A stretch of 64,000 nucleotides of DNA from Streptomyces sp. DH12. GTDB lineage: Bacteria; Actinomycetota; Actinomycetes; Streptomycetales; Streptomycetaceae. The position numbers and the translations under genes were made by a program. The stretch is from positions 170,182 through 234,181 of the forward strand of contig NZ_JAHWGT010000008.1 of NCBI RefSeq assembly GCF_020873895.1, read 5' to 3'. The notes under the pieces were generated by a model, which worked only from the letters and a program-made list of their open reading frames with translations, searched no databases and was not told the origin of the DNA. Below are positions 1 to 8,686 of the stretch, piece by piece (position 1 is the stretch's first letter; each line of letters starts with the position of its first letter).

Positions 1-137
1 TGGGCCGGCACGCGGTCGAGCAGGTCGTCGCGAAGCTGGAGGGGCGGGGCACCGACGCGCTGGTCCTGCTCGCGCCCGAGCTGACCGTCCGGGAGAGCAC
101 GGGCCCCCGCCCGCTCGTCCCCGCCCCCCGCCCCTGA
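1..137 (+). CDS. LacI-family transcriptional regulator, C-terminal end (partial)
   Basis: Only the last 44 codons are in the window, in the frame whose codons start at position 3 and ending at TGA 135-137. The segment reads as the end of a LacI/PurR sensor domain: a helix (AVEQVVAKLEG) followed by the family's closing strand, where LAPELTVREST matches the usual 'pelvvR.St' ending. The DNA-binding domain lies upstream of the window. It sits next to a glycoside hydrolase operon that carries two LacI-type palindromes about 12.6 kb away, so it is a candidate regulator of that operon. This link is inferred from position only. Confidence 0.8.
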   Translation, partial: GRHAVEQVVAKLEGRGTDALVLLAPELTVRESTGPRPLVPAPRP

Positions 138-253
138 CCTCCCGCCCCTGAGCCACCCCCGGCCTTCCGCCCCTGCGCCCCCGCGCCTGGGTCCCCGCCC
201 CCGAGCCGTCCCGCCCCGGGTCCGTCTCCCGGTCCCGGCCCGCCGGTCGGCCT

Positions 254-1003
254 TCAGCGGGCGGCGGCGGCCGGCTCCAGCAGGTTCCGGCGCAGCGCTT
301 CCACCAGGGCGCCGTCCACGCCCAGGCGCTCGGTCGCGTAACCGGCCGGCGACCCGTACCGCTCCGCCAGGCCGTCCAGGAACAAGCGCATGACCTCGCC
401 GGGCGCGCGCCCGAAGTCCGGCCAGACGAGCTCCCGGCCCGGGTGGTTCGCCCGCCACTCCGCGACCAGCCGCTCCGTGGCCAGGCCCGTCAGCGCGAAG
501 TCCGCCACGACGACGTCCTCCGGCACCCGCAGCAGCCCCAGCACCAGCGCGGCCAGCAGACCGGTGCGGTCCTTGCCGGAGGCGCAGTGGAAGACCACCG
601 GCCCGCTCCCCGCGTCGGCGACCAGCTCCAGGGCGCGGCGCAGTTCGCGCACCCCGTCCTCGGCCACCTCCAGGTAGCGCTCGGCCAGGTACGGCCCGAT
701 CGGGACGTCCGCGGCCAACTGCGACTGGTCGTAGGGGCGGTGCTCCACGCTGAGGTTGTGGTACGCGAACGACGGGTGCGCGGGCACCCGCCCCCTGCCG
801 TCGATCTCCCACGGGTAGCGCAGGTCGATGACGGTACGGACGCCGAGGCCGAGGAACCGGTCCCAGTCGGCGCCCCCGCGCAGCTTGCCCAGCGAGTCCG
901 ACCGGTACAGCCGCTCCCACCGCAGGACACGCCCGTCCTCGGTGGCGTACCCCCCCAAGTCCCGGAAGTTGTGCAGTCGTTCGAACGCCAGGTGTCTGTC
1001 CAT
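254..1003 (-). CDS. Tyrosine/serine protein phosphatase (DSP-like, Y_phosphatase3 family)
   Basis: The 249-aa protein carries the P-loop phosphatase signature HCASGKDRTG at residues 139-148, with C140 as nucleophile and R146 as phosphate-binding arginine. Its N-terminus has the family's NFRDLGGY motif (about residues 12-19) and SD at about 35-36. I chose the ATG at 1003 because FERLHNFRDLGG follows directly; an upstream extension to 1078 is low-complexity and has no family match. There is no signal peptide, so it is cytoplasmic. Substrate unknown. It lies on the minus strand downstream of the glycosidase operon but is separated from it by an inverted-repeat element, so co-transcription is doubtful. 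Confidence 0.85.
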   Translation of the reverse strand: MDRHLAFERLHNFRDLGGYATEDGRVLRWERLYRSDSLGKLRGGADWDRFLGLGVRTVIDLRYPWEIDGRGRVPAHPSFAYHNLSVEHRPYDQSQLAADVPIGPYLAERYLEVAEDGVRELRRALELVADAGSGPVVFHCASGKDRTGLLAALVLGLLRVPEDVVVADFALTGLATERLVAEWRANHPGRELVWPDFGRAPGEVMRLFLDGLAERYGSPAGYATERLGVDGALVEALRRNLLEPAAAAR

Positions 1004-1172
1004 GCGCCGATGATGGCACCCGCCGGACGGGCACCCGGCGGGCAGGCCGCCGCCGCGCGTCCCCCCTCGAAGACGCACGGCGGCGGCGGTGCGGACCGGG
1101 CGCGCGGCGCGACCCCGGGACGGCTCTCCCCGGGGGTGTCCCGCCGATCCGGCCTGATCGACGAGACGCCCC

Positions 1173-1232
1173 CTGGGTCCTGTCCGGAAAGCAGCGCCGT
1201 GGCCCAGGCGGGACTCTCCGGACAGGGCCTAG
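1173..1232. repeat. Short inverted-repeat element, copy 1 (MITE-like)
   Basis: This 60-bp element starts with CTGGGTCCTGTCCGGAAAG and ends with the reverse complement of CTAGGCCCTGTCCGGAGAG, so its 19-bp ends match at 16 positions. A second copy lies at 44303-44373 with the same left end and the same core GGCCCAGGCGGGAC. The terminal CTAG (1229-1232) supplies the TAG stop codon of the GH12 gene. The structure can also fold as a transcription terminator. It encodes nothing. Confidence 0.75.
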
Positions 1233-1975
1233 CGCGCGGAGACCGTCAGGTTCCTCGTGAAGAACTCCAGGCCTCCGGGCGAGGAGGTGATCTCGAAGCC
1301 GAACTGCACGTCGCCGATGGCCTCGTCGCCCCACCAGCCCTTCACGTCCTTGATCCACCGCAGGACGGGCAGGATGTCGACGGTGCCGGCGGTCGAGTCG
1401 GACGTCCGCACGAACGAGAACACCTCGTGGTACGAGCCGTCCGGGTTGGTCACGCGGCCCTTGTACACGTTCCAGCTGTGCCCGCCGAGCGTCGCGGAGC
1501 CCTGCGGGCTGCCCAGCGGGCCGACCGGGCCGTGGTGGTTGACCCAGAGCATGACCTCGTAGTCGTGATCCGTGTCCCAGATGTCGTAGGCGGTGTTGTA
1601 CGCGCCCGCCGACGGGACCGTGACCCGGTAGTCGCTCGTGAGGGAGGACAGCCCGCTGATCTTCCGGTCCACCCGCTTCTTGGCGTTCGGGTACGACTTG
1701 ATGCCGCCCGTGCCGGGGTGGTCGGCCCAGACCCCCCAGCTCGCCGCCGAGTCGGCCCAGGTGCACTGGGCGCCGGCGCCCTTGCCCCAGATGTTGTTGT
1801 ACAGCGTGTAGCCGCCCAGCGAGGTGTTGCCCCACTGCTCGCAGCTGTGCCAGGCGGCGGCCTGCGCCGGGGCGGCCGTGAGGCCGAGCGTGACGCCGAA
1901 CGCCAGCACCGGCGCGATGAGCGCCCTGCGGATCCGGCGGCGGGCGAGCGGGGGACGGGGGATGCGTCGTGCCAT
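1229..1975 (-). CDS. Secreted GH12 endo-beta-1,4-glucanase / xyloglucanase
   Basis: The 248-aa protein has an arginine-rich signal peptide ending near AQAA (residue 40) and a single GH12 catalytic domain. The nucleophile is seen as E140 in YEVMLW, and the acid/base as E228 in FGFE near the C-terminus, both in the family's usual places. W-rich strands (NNIWG, WGVWAD) fit the beta-jelly-roll. The ATG at 1975 has GGAAGGA upstream. It is the last gene of the operon, 44 bp after GH95. GH12 enzymes cut cellulose or xyloglucan; the neighbouring GH74, GH95 and GH42 genes favour xyloglucan. Its stop codon TAG lies inside the end of a repeat element. Confidence 0.88.
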   Translation of the reverse strand: MARRIPRPPLARRRIRRALIAPVLAFGVTLGLTAAPAQAAAWHSCEQWGNTSLGGYTLYNNIWGKGAGAQCTWADSAASWGVWADHPGTGGIKSYPNAKKRVDRKISGLSSLTSDYRVTVPSAGAYNTAYDIWDTDHDYEVMLWVNHHGPVGPLGSPQGSATLGGHSWNVYKGRVTNPDGSYHEVFSFVRTSDSTAGTVDILPVLRWIKDVKGWWGDEAIGDVQFGFEITSSPGGLEFFTRNLTVSAR

Positions 1976-2019
1976 GGTGAGTCCTTCCCATGGGTGGGGG
2001 GCGGGGGATGGGGGGTGGG

Positions 2020-4431
2020 TCAGCCGGTGCCCAGTGTGAGCGACCGGTCCTCGCCGGCGGTCAGCTCCAGCAGCTGTCCGCCTGCGGGGGTGCGGAGGTC
2101 GATCCGTACCGTCCGGGACGGGCGGATCGAGGCGGTGCAGGTGCCGTCCTGCCACCGCAGGTCCACGCGGGCCCCGCACCGTGTGCGCACGCCGCGCAGC
2201 GCGCCCCGCGTCCACCCCCGGGGCAGCGCCGGCAGCAGCACGAGGCGCTCCGGCGTCGACTGCACCAGCAGCTCCAGGAGCAGGGCGGGCAGGGCGTGCG
2301 CGGCGTCGGCGTTGTACACGTCGCGGCCCGGGTAGTGGGCGCTCATCAGCGACGGGTGGAAGAAGTCGCCGCGCAGCACCCGGTCCAGCGCGGCCGCCGC
2401 CCGGTCGCCGTCCCGCAGCCGGGCGGCGACCAGGGCGTGGTGGAGGTGGCCGTGGGCGGAGTCGTTCTCCGCGCCCCGCAGCTCCAGTGCCCGGTGCGCG
2501 GCCCGGGCCAGCGCGGGGGTGTCGTACGGGTTGATCTCGTGCAGCGGCCAGACCGGGTAGAGATGGCTGAGGTGGCGGTGGTCGTAGCGGTCGGTGAGCC
2601 CGGGCCACGCCCACTCGGCGAGGGCCCCGTCGTCGTTGACGCGGTAGTCGGGCAGGCGCGCGGCCAGGGCCCGCAACCGGTCGGCGTCACCGGGGAGGTG
2701 GGCGGCGGCGGTCGTCAGCGCGTGCCGCGCGGCGGCGATGTCCATCGTGGCGTTGACGGTGACCCAGCCCGCGTCGGCGGGGCGGTTCTCCGGCGAGTAC
2801 GACGGCACGACGACGATCCTGCCGTCGGGGCCGGTCCGGGTGAGGAAGTCCTCGTAGAACCGGGCCACCTCGGCGAGGGCCGCCACCAGTCGCGGGTCGA
2901 CGGCCCCGGTGGTCTCGGCGTGCTCGACGAGCGGCACCAGCAGCCAGTCCGCGCCGGCCGTCCACAGGTGCAGCGGGTACTCCCGCTGGAAGTGGTACGC
3001 GTGCCCCGACGTGCCGTCCGTGTGGGACGGCGCGACGACCCCACGCGTCCCGAACACCTCGCGGGCGTTGTCGCGCCAGTCGGGCAACTGCCCGTACACC
3101 AGAGCCGCGTGGGCGTCCGTCACCTCCGGCAGCGCGGCGGCCGCGGCACAGGACGTCTGGAGGTTCAGGTTGGCGTTGGTGGTGAACGCGCCCGACCAGG
3201 CCGTGTCCCAGTCGCCGGTCCACAGCCCGACCAGGCGCGGCGGCAGCATCCCGCTGGACGACAGCAGGTGGTACCGCCCGGCCGCGAAGAGCCGTTCCGG
3301 CAGGGCCGTGCTCCCCGGCCGGCGGAGCAGGGCGCTGCCCGGGAGCGCCCGTTCGTCCGGGAGCGCCCCGAGGTCCAGGGCGACGCGCTCGTAGGCGGTG
3401 CGGTGTGCGCGCTCGTGCCGGGCGAGCAGGCGCCGGTACGCGGCCCCCGGGGAGCGGTCCGGCGGGAAGCCCTGCGCCGCCGTCGGGCCGTCGCCCGCCG
3501 GGGTGCCGTCCGGGGTGCCGTCCGCAGGGGAGTCGTCCGCCCGGGAGTCGGCCGCGGTGAGCAGGGCGCGCAGCGCGGCCGCCTCTCCGGGGACGTCGGC
3601 GTCCCCGGTGTGCCGGCGCACCCGCGTGAGCAGCAGCACCTCCCGGGCGCCGGTCAGACGCACGCCGTCGCCCTCGGCCGCGGTCGCCCCGCCGGCCGCG
3701 GCGACGAGCGTGACGCCGGTGAAGGACACCTGGCCGCCGGGGTACCGGGCCCGCAGGGCGAGGAGCGCGCCGTCCGGCGCCGGGAGGGCCTTCCGGTCGA
3801 CGGCCAGCCCGGCCGGCGCGTTCGGGAGACGGGGGTCGAGGGTGATCCGCGCGTCGAGCGGGGCGCCGGTGACGTACTGGACGATCACGTCGTCGGCGCG
3901 CGAGACGAACGCCCGGCTCGCACATCCGGCCCACTCCGCCCGGACGACGCCGGTCGCGAAGTCCACCTCCCGCCGGTAGCCCGCCGGCAGGCCACCGACC
4001 CCCGTCCCACCGGCCGCTGTCCCACGGGCTCGCGTCCCACCGGCCGCTTCCGACCCGCCGGACGCGATGCGGCGCAGACGTACCGCGAACGCCGGGTGGA
4101 AGGCCCCCACCCAGCGCAGCCCGCGCCCGTCGGTGAACGCCTCCCCGGCCGCGGTGTCCCCGGCCAGCAGCCGGTCGCGCAACCGCTCCAGCCCCGACGC
4201 CAGCCGGGGCGGCAGCGTGTCGGCCTCCGGCACGGGCTCGACGAGCGCGTGGTGCGTGACGACGAGCCGGTCGTCGGCCGGATCGCCGAACACCAGGGCA
4301 CCGTGCCGGCCGTTGCCGCTGAGGAACGCGTCCTCCCACCGCGCCGCCGGCTCCGCCTCCCACGTGCCGTGCACCGGCCCGCCGCCCGTCACGAGCCCGC
4401 CGCCTGATCCGTGTCCGGCCCCGCCGGTCAC
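2020..4431 (-). CDS. GH95-like alpha-L-fucosidase, divergent
   Basis: The 803-aa protein starts at GTG 4431, overlapping the GH42 stop by four bases (GTGA), which implies translational coupling. It has the GH95 layout: N-terminal beta-sandwich (ARWEDAFLSGNGRHGALVFG), linker, helical barrel with the TTNANLNLQ motif near residues 415-422, and a C-terminal sandwich. In GH95 two Asn in the N-x-N segment and a later Asp are catalytic; here N-x-N is present and an Asp is retained in YNADAAHALP near residue 705, but the glycines usual after that Asp are missing. There is no signal peptide, so it acts in the cytoplasm. Likely role: removing fucose or a similar alpha-sugar from imported xyloglucan fragments. 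Exact specificity is uncertain. Confidence 0.75.
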   Translation of the reverse strand: MTGGAGHGSGGGLVTGGGPVHGTWEAEPAARWEDAFLSGNGRHGALVFGDPADDRLVVTHHALVEPVPEADTLPPRLASGLERLRDRLLAGDTAAGEAFTDGRGLRWVGAFHPAFAVRLRRIASGGSEAAGGTRARGTAAGGTGVGGLPAGYRREVDFATGVVRAEWAGCASRAFVSRADDVIVQYVTGAPLDARITLDPRLPNAPAGLAVDRKALPAPDGALLALRARYPGGQVSFTGVTLVAAAGGATAAEGDGVRLTGAREVLLLTRVRRHTGDADVPGEAAALRALLTAADSRADDSPADGTPDGTPAGDGPTAAQGFPPDRSPGAAYRRLLARHERAHRTAYERVALDLGALPDERALPGSALLRRPGSTALPERLFAAGRYHLLSSSGMLPPRLVGLWTGDWDTAWSGAFTTNANLNLQTSCAAAAALPEVTDAHAALVYGQLPDWRDNAREVFGTRGVVAPSHTDGTSGHAYHFQREYPLHLWTAGADWLLVPLVEHAETTGAVDPRLVAALAEVARFYEDFLTRTGPDGRIVVVPSYSPENRPADAGWVTVNATMDIAAARHALTTAAAHLPGDADRLRALAARLPDYRVNDDGALAEWAWPGLTDRYDHRHLSHLYPVWPLHEINPYDTPALARAAHRALELRGAENDSAHGHLHHALVAARLRDGDRAAAALDRVLRGDFFHPSLMSAHYPGRDVYNADAAHALPALLLELLVQSTPERLVLLPALPRGWTRGALRGVRTRCGARVDLRWQDGTCTASIRPSRTVRIDLRTPAGGQLLELTAGEDRSLTLGTG

Positions 4432-6401
4432 GAGTCCGCCTCGCGGAGCACCGCCACGCCGTACCGCTCCAGCGCCAGCGTCCCGGCGACGGGCACCCCC
4501 GCCAGCAGCTCCCGGTACTCCCCGGGCACCGGCACCTCCACCGGCGTCCGCCCGTGGTTGAGGACGAACAGCAGGTCGCCGCGGCGCACCGCCTCCACGC
4601 CCGCGGGCAGCCCGTCGAGGGCCGGCCGCACCCCGGCGCCGTGGGCGATCCGGGCCAGCAGGTCGCGCAGGGCCCCGGGCTCGGGGAGGGTCGACACGTA
4701 CCAGGCGCGGCCCCGGCGCAGCACGGCCGGCCAGCCCGCCAGCTCCCCGCCCCGGTACGCGGCCACCACCTCGGCGTCCGGCGCCTCCAGTTCCTCCGAC
4801 CACAGGCCGCCCGTGAACCCGTCGCACGCGACGGTCTCGTCGCGGTCCAGCGGCCACCACTCGTGCAGGGTGCGGATCCCGAACAGGGCGCGCAGCCGCT
4901 CGTCCATGCCGCCCGGCCGGACCCGGTCGTCCTCGTCGGCGACCCCGGTGAGGAACCCGCACACCAGGGTGCCGCCCCCGGCCGCGTACGCGACGAGGTT
5001 GTCGACGGCGGCGTCGGTCAGCAGGTACAGCTGGGGCACGACGACCACGCGGTAGCCGGCCAGGTCGTGCTCGGGGTGGGCGAAGTCCGCGGTGAGCCCG
5101 CCCTCCCACAGTGCCCGGTGCCAGGCCCGCACCACCTCCGGGTACGCGACCTCCCGGGAGGGCCGGCCCTCCTGCTCGGCGGCCCACCAGGCGTGCCAGT
5201 CGTGGAGCACCGCGACGTCCGACGCGACGTGCGTGCCCGCGACCCGCGGTCCGAGGGCGGCCAGCTCGGCGCCGATCCGCCTGACCTCCCGGAAGGTGCG
5301 GCCGTGCTCGCCGGCATGGGACACCATCCCCGAGTGGAACTTCTCCGCCCCCTGCCGGGACTGCCGCCACTGGAAGTAGCAGACGGCGTCCGCGCCGCGC
5401 GCCACGGACTGCAGGGACAGCAGCCGGTTCAGTCCGGCCGGCTTCGGGTGGTTGACGCCCCGCCAGTTGACCGGCCCCGCCGCCTGCTCCATCACCATCC
5501 ACGGGCCGCGCGCCTGGGAGCGGGTCATGTCGCCGATCATCGCGTTGTACTGGCCGCCGAGCGGGTCCTTCGGGTCCGGGTAGACGTCCACCGAGACGGC
5601 GTCCTCCTCGGCGGCCCACCGCCAGGCGTCCTGGCCCGTCCAGAACGGCATGAAGTTCGTCGTGACCGGGACGCGCGGGGAGTGGCGGGCGACGATGTCG
5701 CGCTCCGCCGTGTAGCACTCCAGCAGCGCGTCCGACGTGAAGCGGCGGAAGTCCAGCAGGTGCGCCGGGTTGCGCAGGTACTGGGCGCGGCGCGGCGGGA
5801 TCACCTCGTCCCAGGTGACGTACCGCTGCGACCAGAACGCCGTGCCCCACGCCTCGTTCAGCGCGTCGACGGTGCCGTACCGGGCGGCGAGCCAGCGGCG
5901 GAAGTGGCGTGCCGTGCCGTCGCACCAGCAGAACGTGCAGTACTCGTTGTTGACGTGCCACAGGGTGAGCGCCGGGTGGTCGCCGTAGCGCGCCGCCAGG
6001 TCCTCGGTGAGCGCGGCCGCGTAGCCCCGGTAGGTGCGGGAGCTGGGGCAGAAGTGCTGGCGGGAGCCCCACCACACGGTCCGCCCGTCCTCGTCGCGCG
6101 GCAGCGTGTCGGGGTGCCGCACGCCCATCCACGGCGGGGGCGAGGCGGTCGGCGTGGCCAGCACCACGCCGACGCCGTGGCCGTGCAGCAGCTCCGTGAG
6201 CCGGTCGAGCCAGCCGAAGTCGCGCACCCCGGGACGGGGTTCGATCCGGGCCCAGGAGAAGACGCCGACCGTCACCGAGTTGACGCCGGCGTCCCGCATC
6301 AGCCGGACGTCGTCGGCCCAGGTCTCCTCGGGCCACTGCTCCGGGTTGTAGTCGCCGCCGAAGAGGATCCGCCCCCGGGTGGCGTCGCCGAGCGCGGGCA
6401 T
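4428..6401 (-). CDS. GH42 beta-galactosidase
   Basis: The 657-aa cytoplasmic enzyme has all GH42 marks: GGDYNPEQWP at the N-terminus, acid/base E153 in HVNNEY, and nucleophile E305 in VMEQAAGPVNW. Cysteines after E153 (EYCTFCWC) and at HFC resemble the family's zinc cluster. The catalytic barrel is followed by a trimerisation domain and a small C-terminal sandwich, giving the usual length. The ATG at 6401 overlaps the GH74 stop as TGATG. It probably removes beta-galactose from imported oligosaccharides, which fits galactose-decorated xyloglucan. Other GH42 substrates such as galactan fragments cannot be excluded. Confidence 0.92.
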   Translation of the reverse strand: MPALGDATRGRILFGGDYNPEQWPEETWADDVRLMRDAGVNSVTVGVFSWARIEPRPGVRDFGWLDRLTELLHGHGVGVVLATPTASPPPWMGVRHPDTLPRDEDGRTVWWGSRQHFCPSSRTYRGYAAALTEDLAARYGDHPALTLWHVNNEYCTFCWCDGTARHFRRWLAARYGTVDALNEAWGTAFWSQRYVTWDEVIPPRRAQYLRNPAHLLDFRRFTSDALLECYTAERDIVARHSPRVPVTTNFMPFWTGQDAWRWAAEEDAVSVDVYPDPKDPLGGQYNAMIGDMTRSQARGPWMVMEQAAGPVNWRGVNHPKPAGLNRLLSLQSVARGADAVCYFQWRQSRQGAEKFHSGMVSHAGEHGRTFREVRRIGAELAALGPRVAGTHVASDVAVLHDWHAWWAAEQEGRPSREVAYPEVVRAWHRALWEGGLTADFAHPEHDLAGYRVVVVPQLYLLTDAAVDNLVAYAAGGGTLVCGFLTGVADEDDRVRPGGMDERLRALFGIRTLHEWWPLDRDETVACDGFTGGLWSEELEAPDAEVVAAYRGGELAGWPAVLRRGRAWYVSTLPEPGALRDLLARIAHGAGVRPALDGLPAGVEAVRRGDLLFVLNHGRTPVEVPVPGEYRELLAGVPVAGTLALERYGVAVLREADS

Positions 6402-8581
6402 CAGACGGGGTCCCCGTACTGGACGCCGCGGCCGTTCGTGCCGAGGTAGACCCGGCCGTGGATCCGAGGGTCACCGGTGACCACCTCGCCGGTCCACCCC
6501 CACTGGTGCGCGTCGTCGTTGATCCGCGTCCAGCCGCGCCCGGCGTCGTCCGACCGGTACACGCCGGTGACGTCGCCGACCGTGCCCGTCTGGAAGACGG
6601 CCGGGTAGCCGCCGCCGCGGGGCGCCGCCTTGCCGAAGCCGAGCGCGTACGAAGCCCGGCAGCCGTCCAGGCGGGTGAAGGCGCGCCCGCCGTCCGCGGA
6701 GCGGTACAGGCCGTGCTCCTTGGCGGAGAGCCACAGGTCGCCCCGGCGCCCCGGCGCGGCGGCGATCCGGTACTGGACGTCCCCGGCGGGCAGCCCGGTC
6801 GCGCCCGCCGTGAAGGTGGCCCCGCCGTCCGTGCTGACCCACACGGTGCCCGCGGTGGTGTCGTAGGCGTAGAAGCGGCGCGGGTCGGCCGGGTCCGCCA
6901 CCGGGACGGCGCCCTTCGGGAAGGTGGGCACCTCGGTCCAGCGGGCGCCGCCGTCGGTGGAGCGGTGGGTGGGGTGGCGGGTGCCGTCCCAGTGGGTGAA
7001 CGACCACAGCAGGACCCGGCCGTCGGCGCCGGCCGCGATGGGGCCGGGCGCGGTGGCGGCGATGGCCGGCTGGGCGGCGAACGGCGCCCACGTGCGGCCC
7101 CCGTCCGTGGAGTACGCGCCGTTCCCGCCGTCGCCCCAGCCCGCCCGCACCACGTACCCGGGCCGCAGCGGGGCCAGGGACAGGCCGGTCGCGGTGCCGA
7201 AGACCGGGTTCGAGGCCATGCCCCGCGACGGGGAGGCCGTCAGCCGCTCGTGGTACATCACGCCGACGTCGCCCAGCCCGCTCAGCAGGTGCGCCCGCCC
7301 GTTCGGCGGCGACACCAGCTGGCGCACGGAGCTCTCCTCCAGGCCGCGGATCTCCGGCGCCCACCGGCGCAGGTCCCGGGTGCCGTACAGGGTGGCGCCC
7401 GTCCCGAACACGATGTGCCGGGAGTCGAAGGGGTCGAGCGCCAGCGCCTGGATCCACCAGCCGAACTTGGGCCCCTGGCCGCCCCACTCCAGGAACGGCG
7501 TCTCGGTCACGTCGAGGACGGCGGAGTCCTCGAGCGACGTCCAGCTCGCGCCGCCGTCGGTGGAGCGGAACAGCGTGTCGACCTGCCCCCAGCGGTTGTT
7601 GGTGGAGACGACGACCGTGCCGGGGCGGCGCGGGTCGGTGGCCGCGCCGCCGTACCCGAACGTGTCCCCGGGGCCGGGCCGCGCCGGCGTCACGTCGGTC
7701 CAGGCGCCGGTCGCCGTGTCGAGCCGGTGCACGGACCCGTCCGTCTGGCCGTTGGGGCCCGGGGCGTCCGCGTACGTGACGTACAGGGCGCGGGCCCCCG
7801 CGTCGTACGCGGCGCGGACCGGCACCCGGGCGGAGCGGCCGCCCGGCCGGCCCGGCACCGCCTCCCAGCCGCCGCCGGCCGTCGTGCGGTAGAGGGCGCC
7901 GTCGCCGTCGCCCCAGCCGGCGTACACCGTACGGTCCGCCGCGACCAGCAGCGTGACGCCCTGCCCCGTCGGGGACGGGGCCGCCGGGAAGGGCGCCGCC
8001 GCCCAGGTGGCGCCCCGGTCGCGGGAGACCAGCAGGCCGTCGTGGCGGGTGCCCAGCCACAGCGTGGCCGGGTCGCGCGGGTCGACCAGCAGCCGCTCGC
8101 CGGTGCCCCGCCCGTCCTCGTTGGCGCCGAGCTTCACGTCCAGGTCGGTCCTGGCCCAGGTGGCGCCCCGGTCCTCGGAGCGCAGCACCGCGCCGTTGCC
8201 GGCCCACGGCTGGGCGTACGTGCCCAGCGCCAGGTACAGCCGGTCGGGGTGGGCGGGGTCGACGGCCATCGCCTCGACGCCCAGCAGGTTCCAGTCGTCC
8301 CAGCCCAGGTGGTCGGTGAGCGGCGTCCACCGGGCGGTGCGGTCGTCCCACCGGTAGGCGCCGCCGATGTCCGTACGCGCGTAGGCCAGGCCGCGCACCC
8401 GCGGGTGGAAGAGCACGCCCGTGACGAAGCCGGTACCGCCGATCACCGCGGTCCGCCAGCGGTACGGGACGGCGCCGGGTGCGGCCGGGACGGCGTGGGC
8501 GGGGGCGGACACGGCGGCGAGCGCCGCGGTGGCGGCCCCGCCGGCGAGGACGGACCGCCGGCTGAGCGGGGAGGGACACAT
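6401..8581 (-). CDS. Secreted GH74 xyloglucanase (Tat substrate)
   Basis: The 726-aa protein has a twin-arginine signal peptide (SRRSVLAGGAA, residues 7-17) followed by two seven-bladed propeller halves made of BNR/Asp-box type repeats such as STDGGATFT and STDGGRTWAPF. The segment GLAYARTDIGGAYRWD with WTPLTDHLGWDDWNLLG is characteristic of GH74; the Asp of TDIGG matches one catalytic acid of the family. No carbohydrate-binding module is attached. I chose the ATG at 8581 because the Tat signal starts there. The gene follows the transporter permease by about 105 bp and is coupled by TGATG to GH42. It should cut the xyloglucan backbone outside the cell. Confidence 0.9.
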   Translation of the reverse strand: MCPSPLSRRSVLAGGAATAALAAVSAPAHAVPAAPGAVPYRWRTAVIGGTGFVTGVLFHPRVRGLAYARTDIGGAYRWDDRTARWTPLTDHLGWDDWNLLGVEAMAVDPAHPDRLYLALGTYAQPWAGNGAVLRSEDRGATWARTDLDVKLGANEDGRGTGERLLVDPRDPATLWLGTRHDGLLVSRDRGATWAAAPFPAAPSPTGQGVTLLVAADRTVYAGWGDGDGALYRTTAGGGWEAVPGRPGGRSARVPVRAAYDAGARALYVTYADAPGPNGQTDGSVHRLDTATGAWTDVTPARPGPGDTFGYGGAATDPRRPGTVVVSTNNRWGQVDTLFRSTDGGASWTSLEDSAVLDVTETPFLEWGGQGPKFGWWIQALALDPFDSRHIVFGTGATLYGTRDLRRWAPEIRGLEESSVRQLVSPPNGRAHLLSGLGDVGVMYHERLTASPSRGMASNPVFGTATGLSLAPLRPGYVVRAGWGDGGNGAYSTDGGRTWAPFAAQPAIAATAPGPIAAGADGRVLLWSFTHWDGTRHPTHRSTDGGARWTEVPTFPKGAVPVADPADPRRFYAYDTTAGTVWVSTDGGATFTAGATGLPAGDVQYRIAAAPGRRGDLWLSAKEHGLYRSADGGRAFTRLDGCRASYALGFGKAAPRGGGYPAVFQTGTVGDVTGVYRSDDAGRGWTRINDDAHQWGWTGEVVTGDPRIHGRVYLGTNGRGVQYGDPV

Positions 8582-8686
8582 GACACGCCTCGATCTCTGG
8601 GGGGTGGTGGGGTGGTGAAGGCGGCCCGGCGGGGGCACGTCCGCCGGCAGGGTGGGCGGGGCCGGCGGGGGCGGGGGCGGCCCGGC

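Noticed and set aside
2020-6474. One 1484-codon open frame that could look like a GH42-GH95 fusion
   Set aside because: The GH42 protein is read in another frame and ends at 4428; the upstream part of the long frame is low-complexity. The real GH95 start is GTG 4431.
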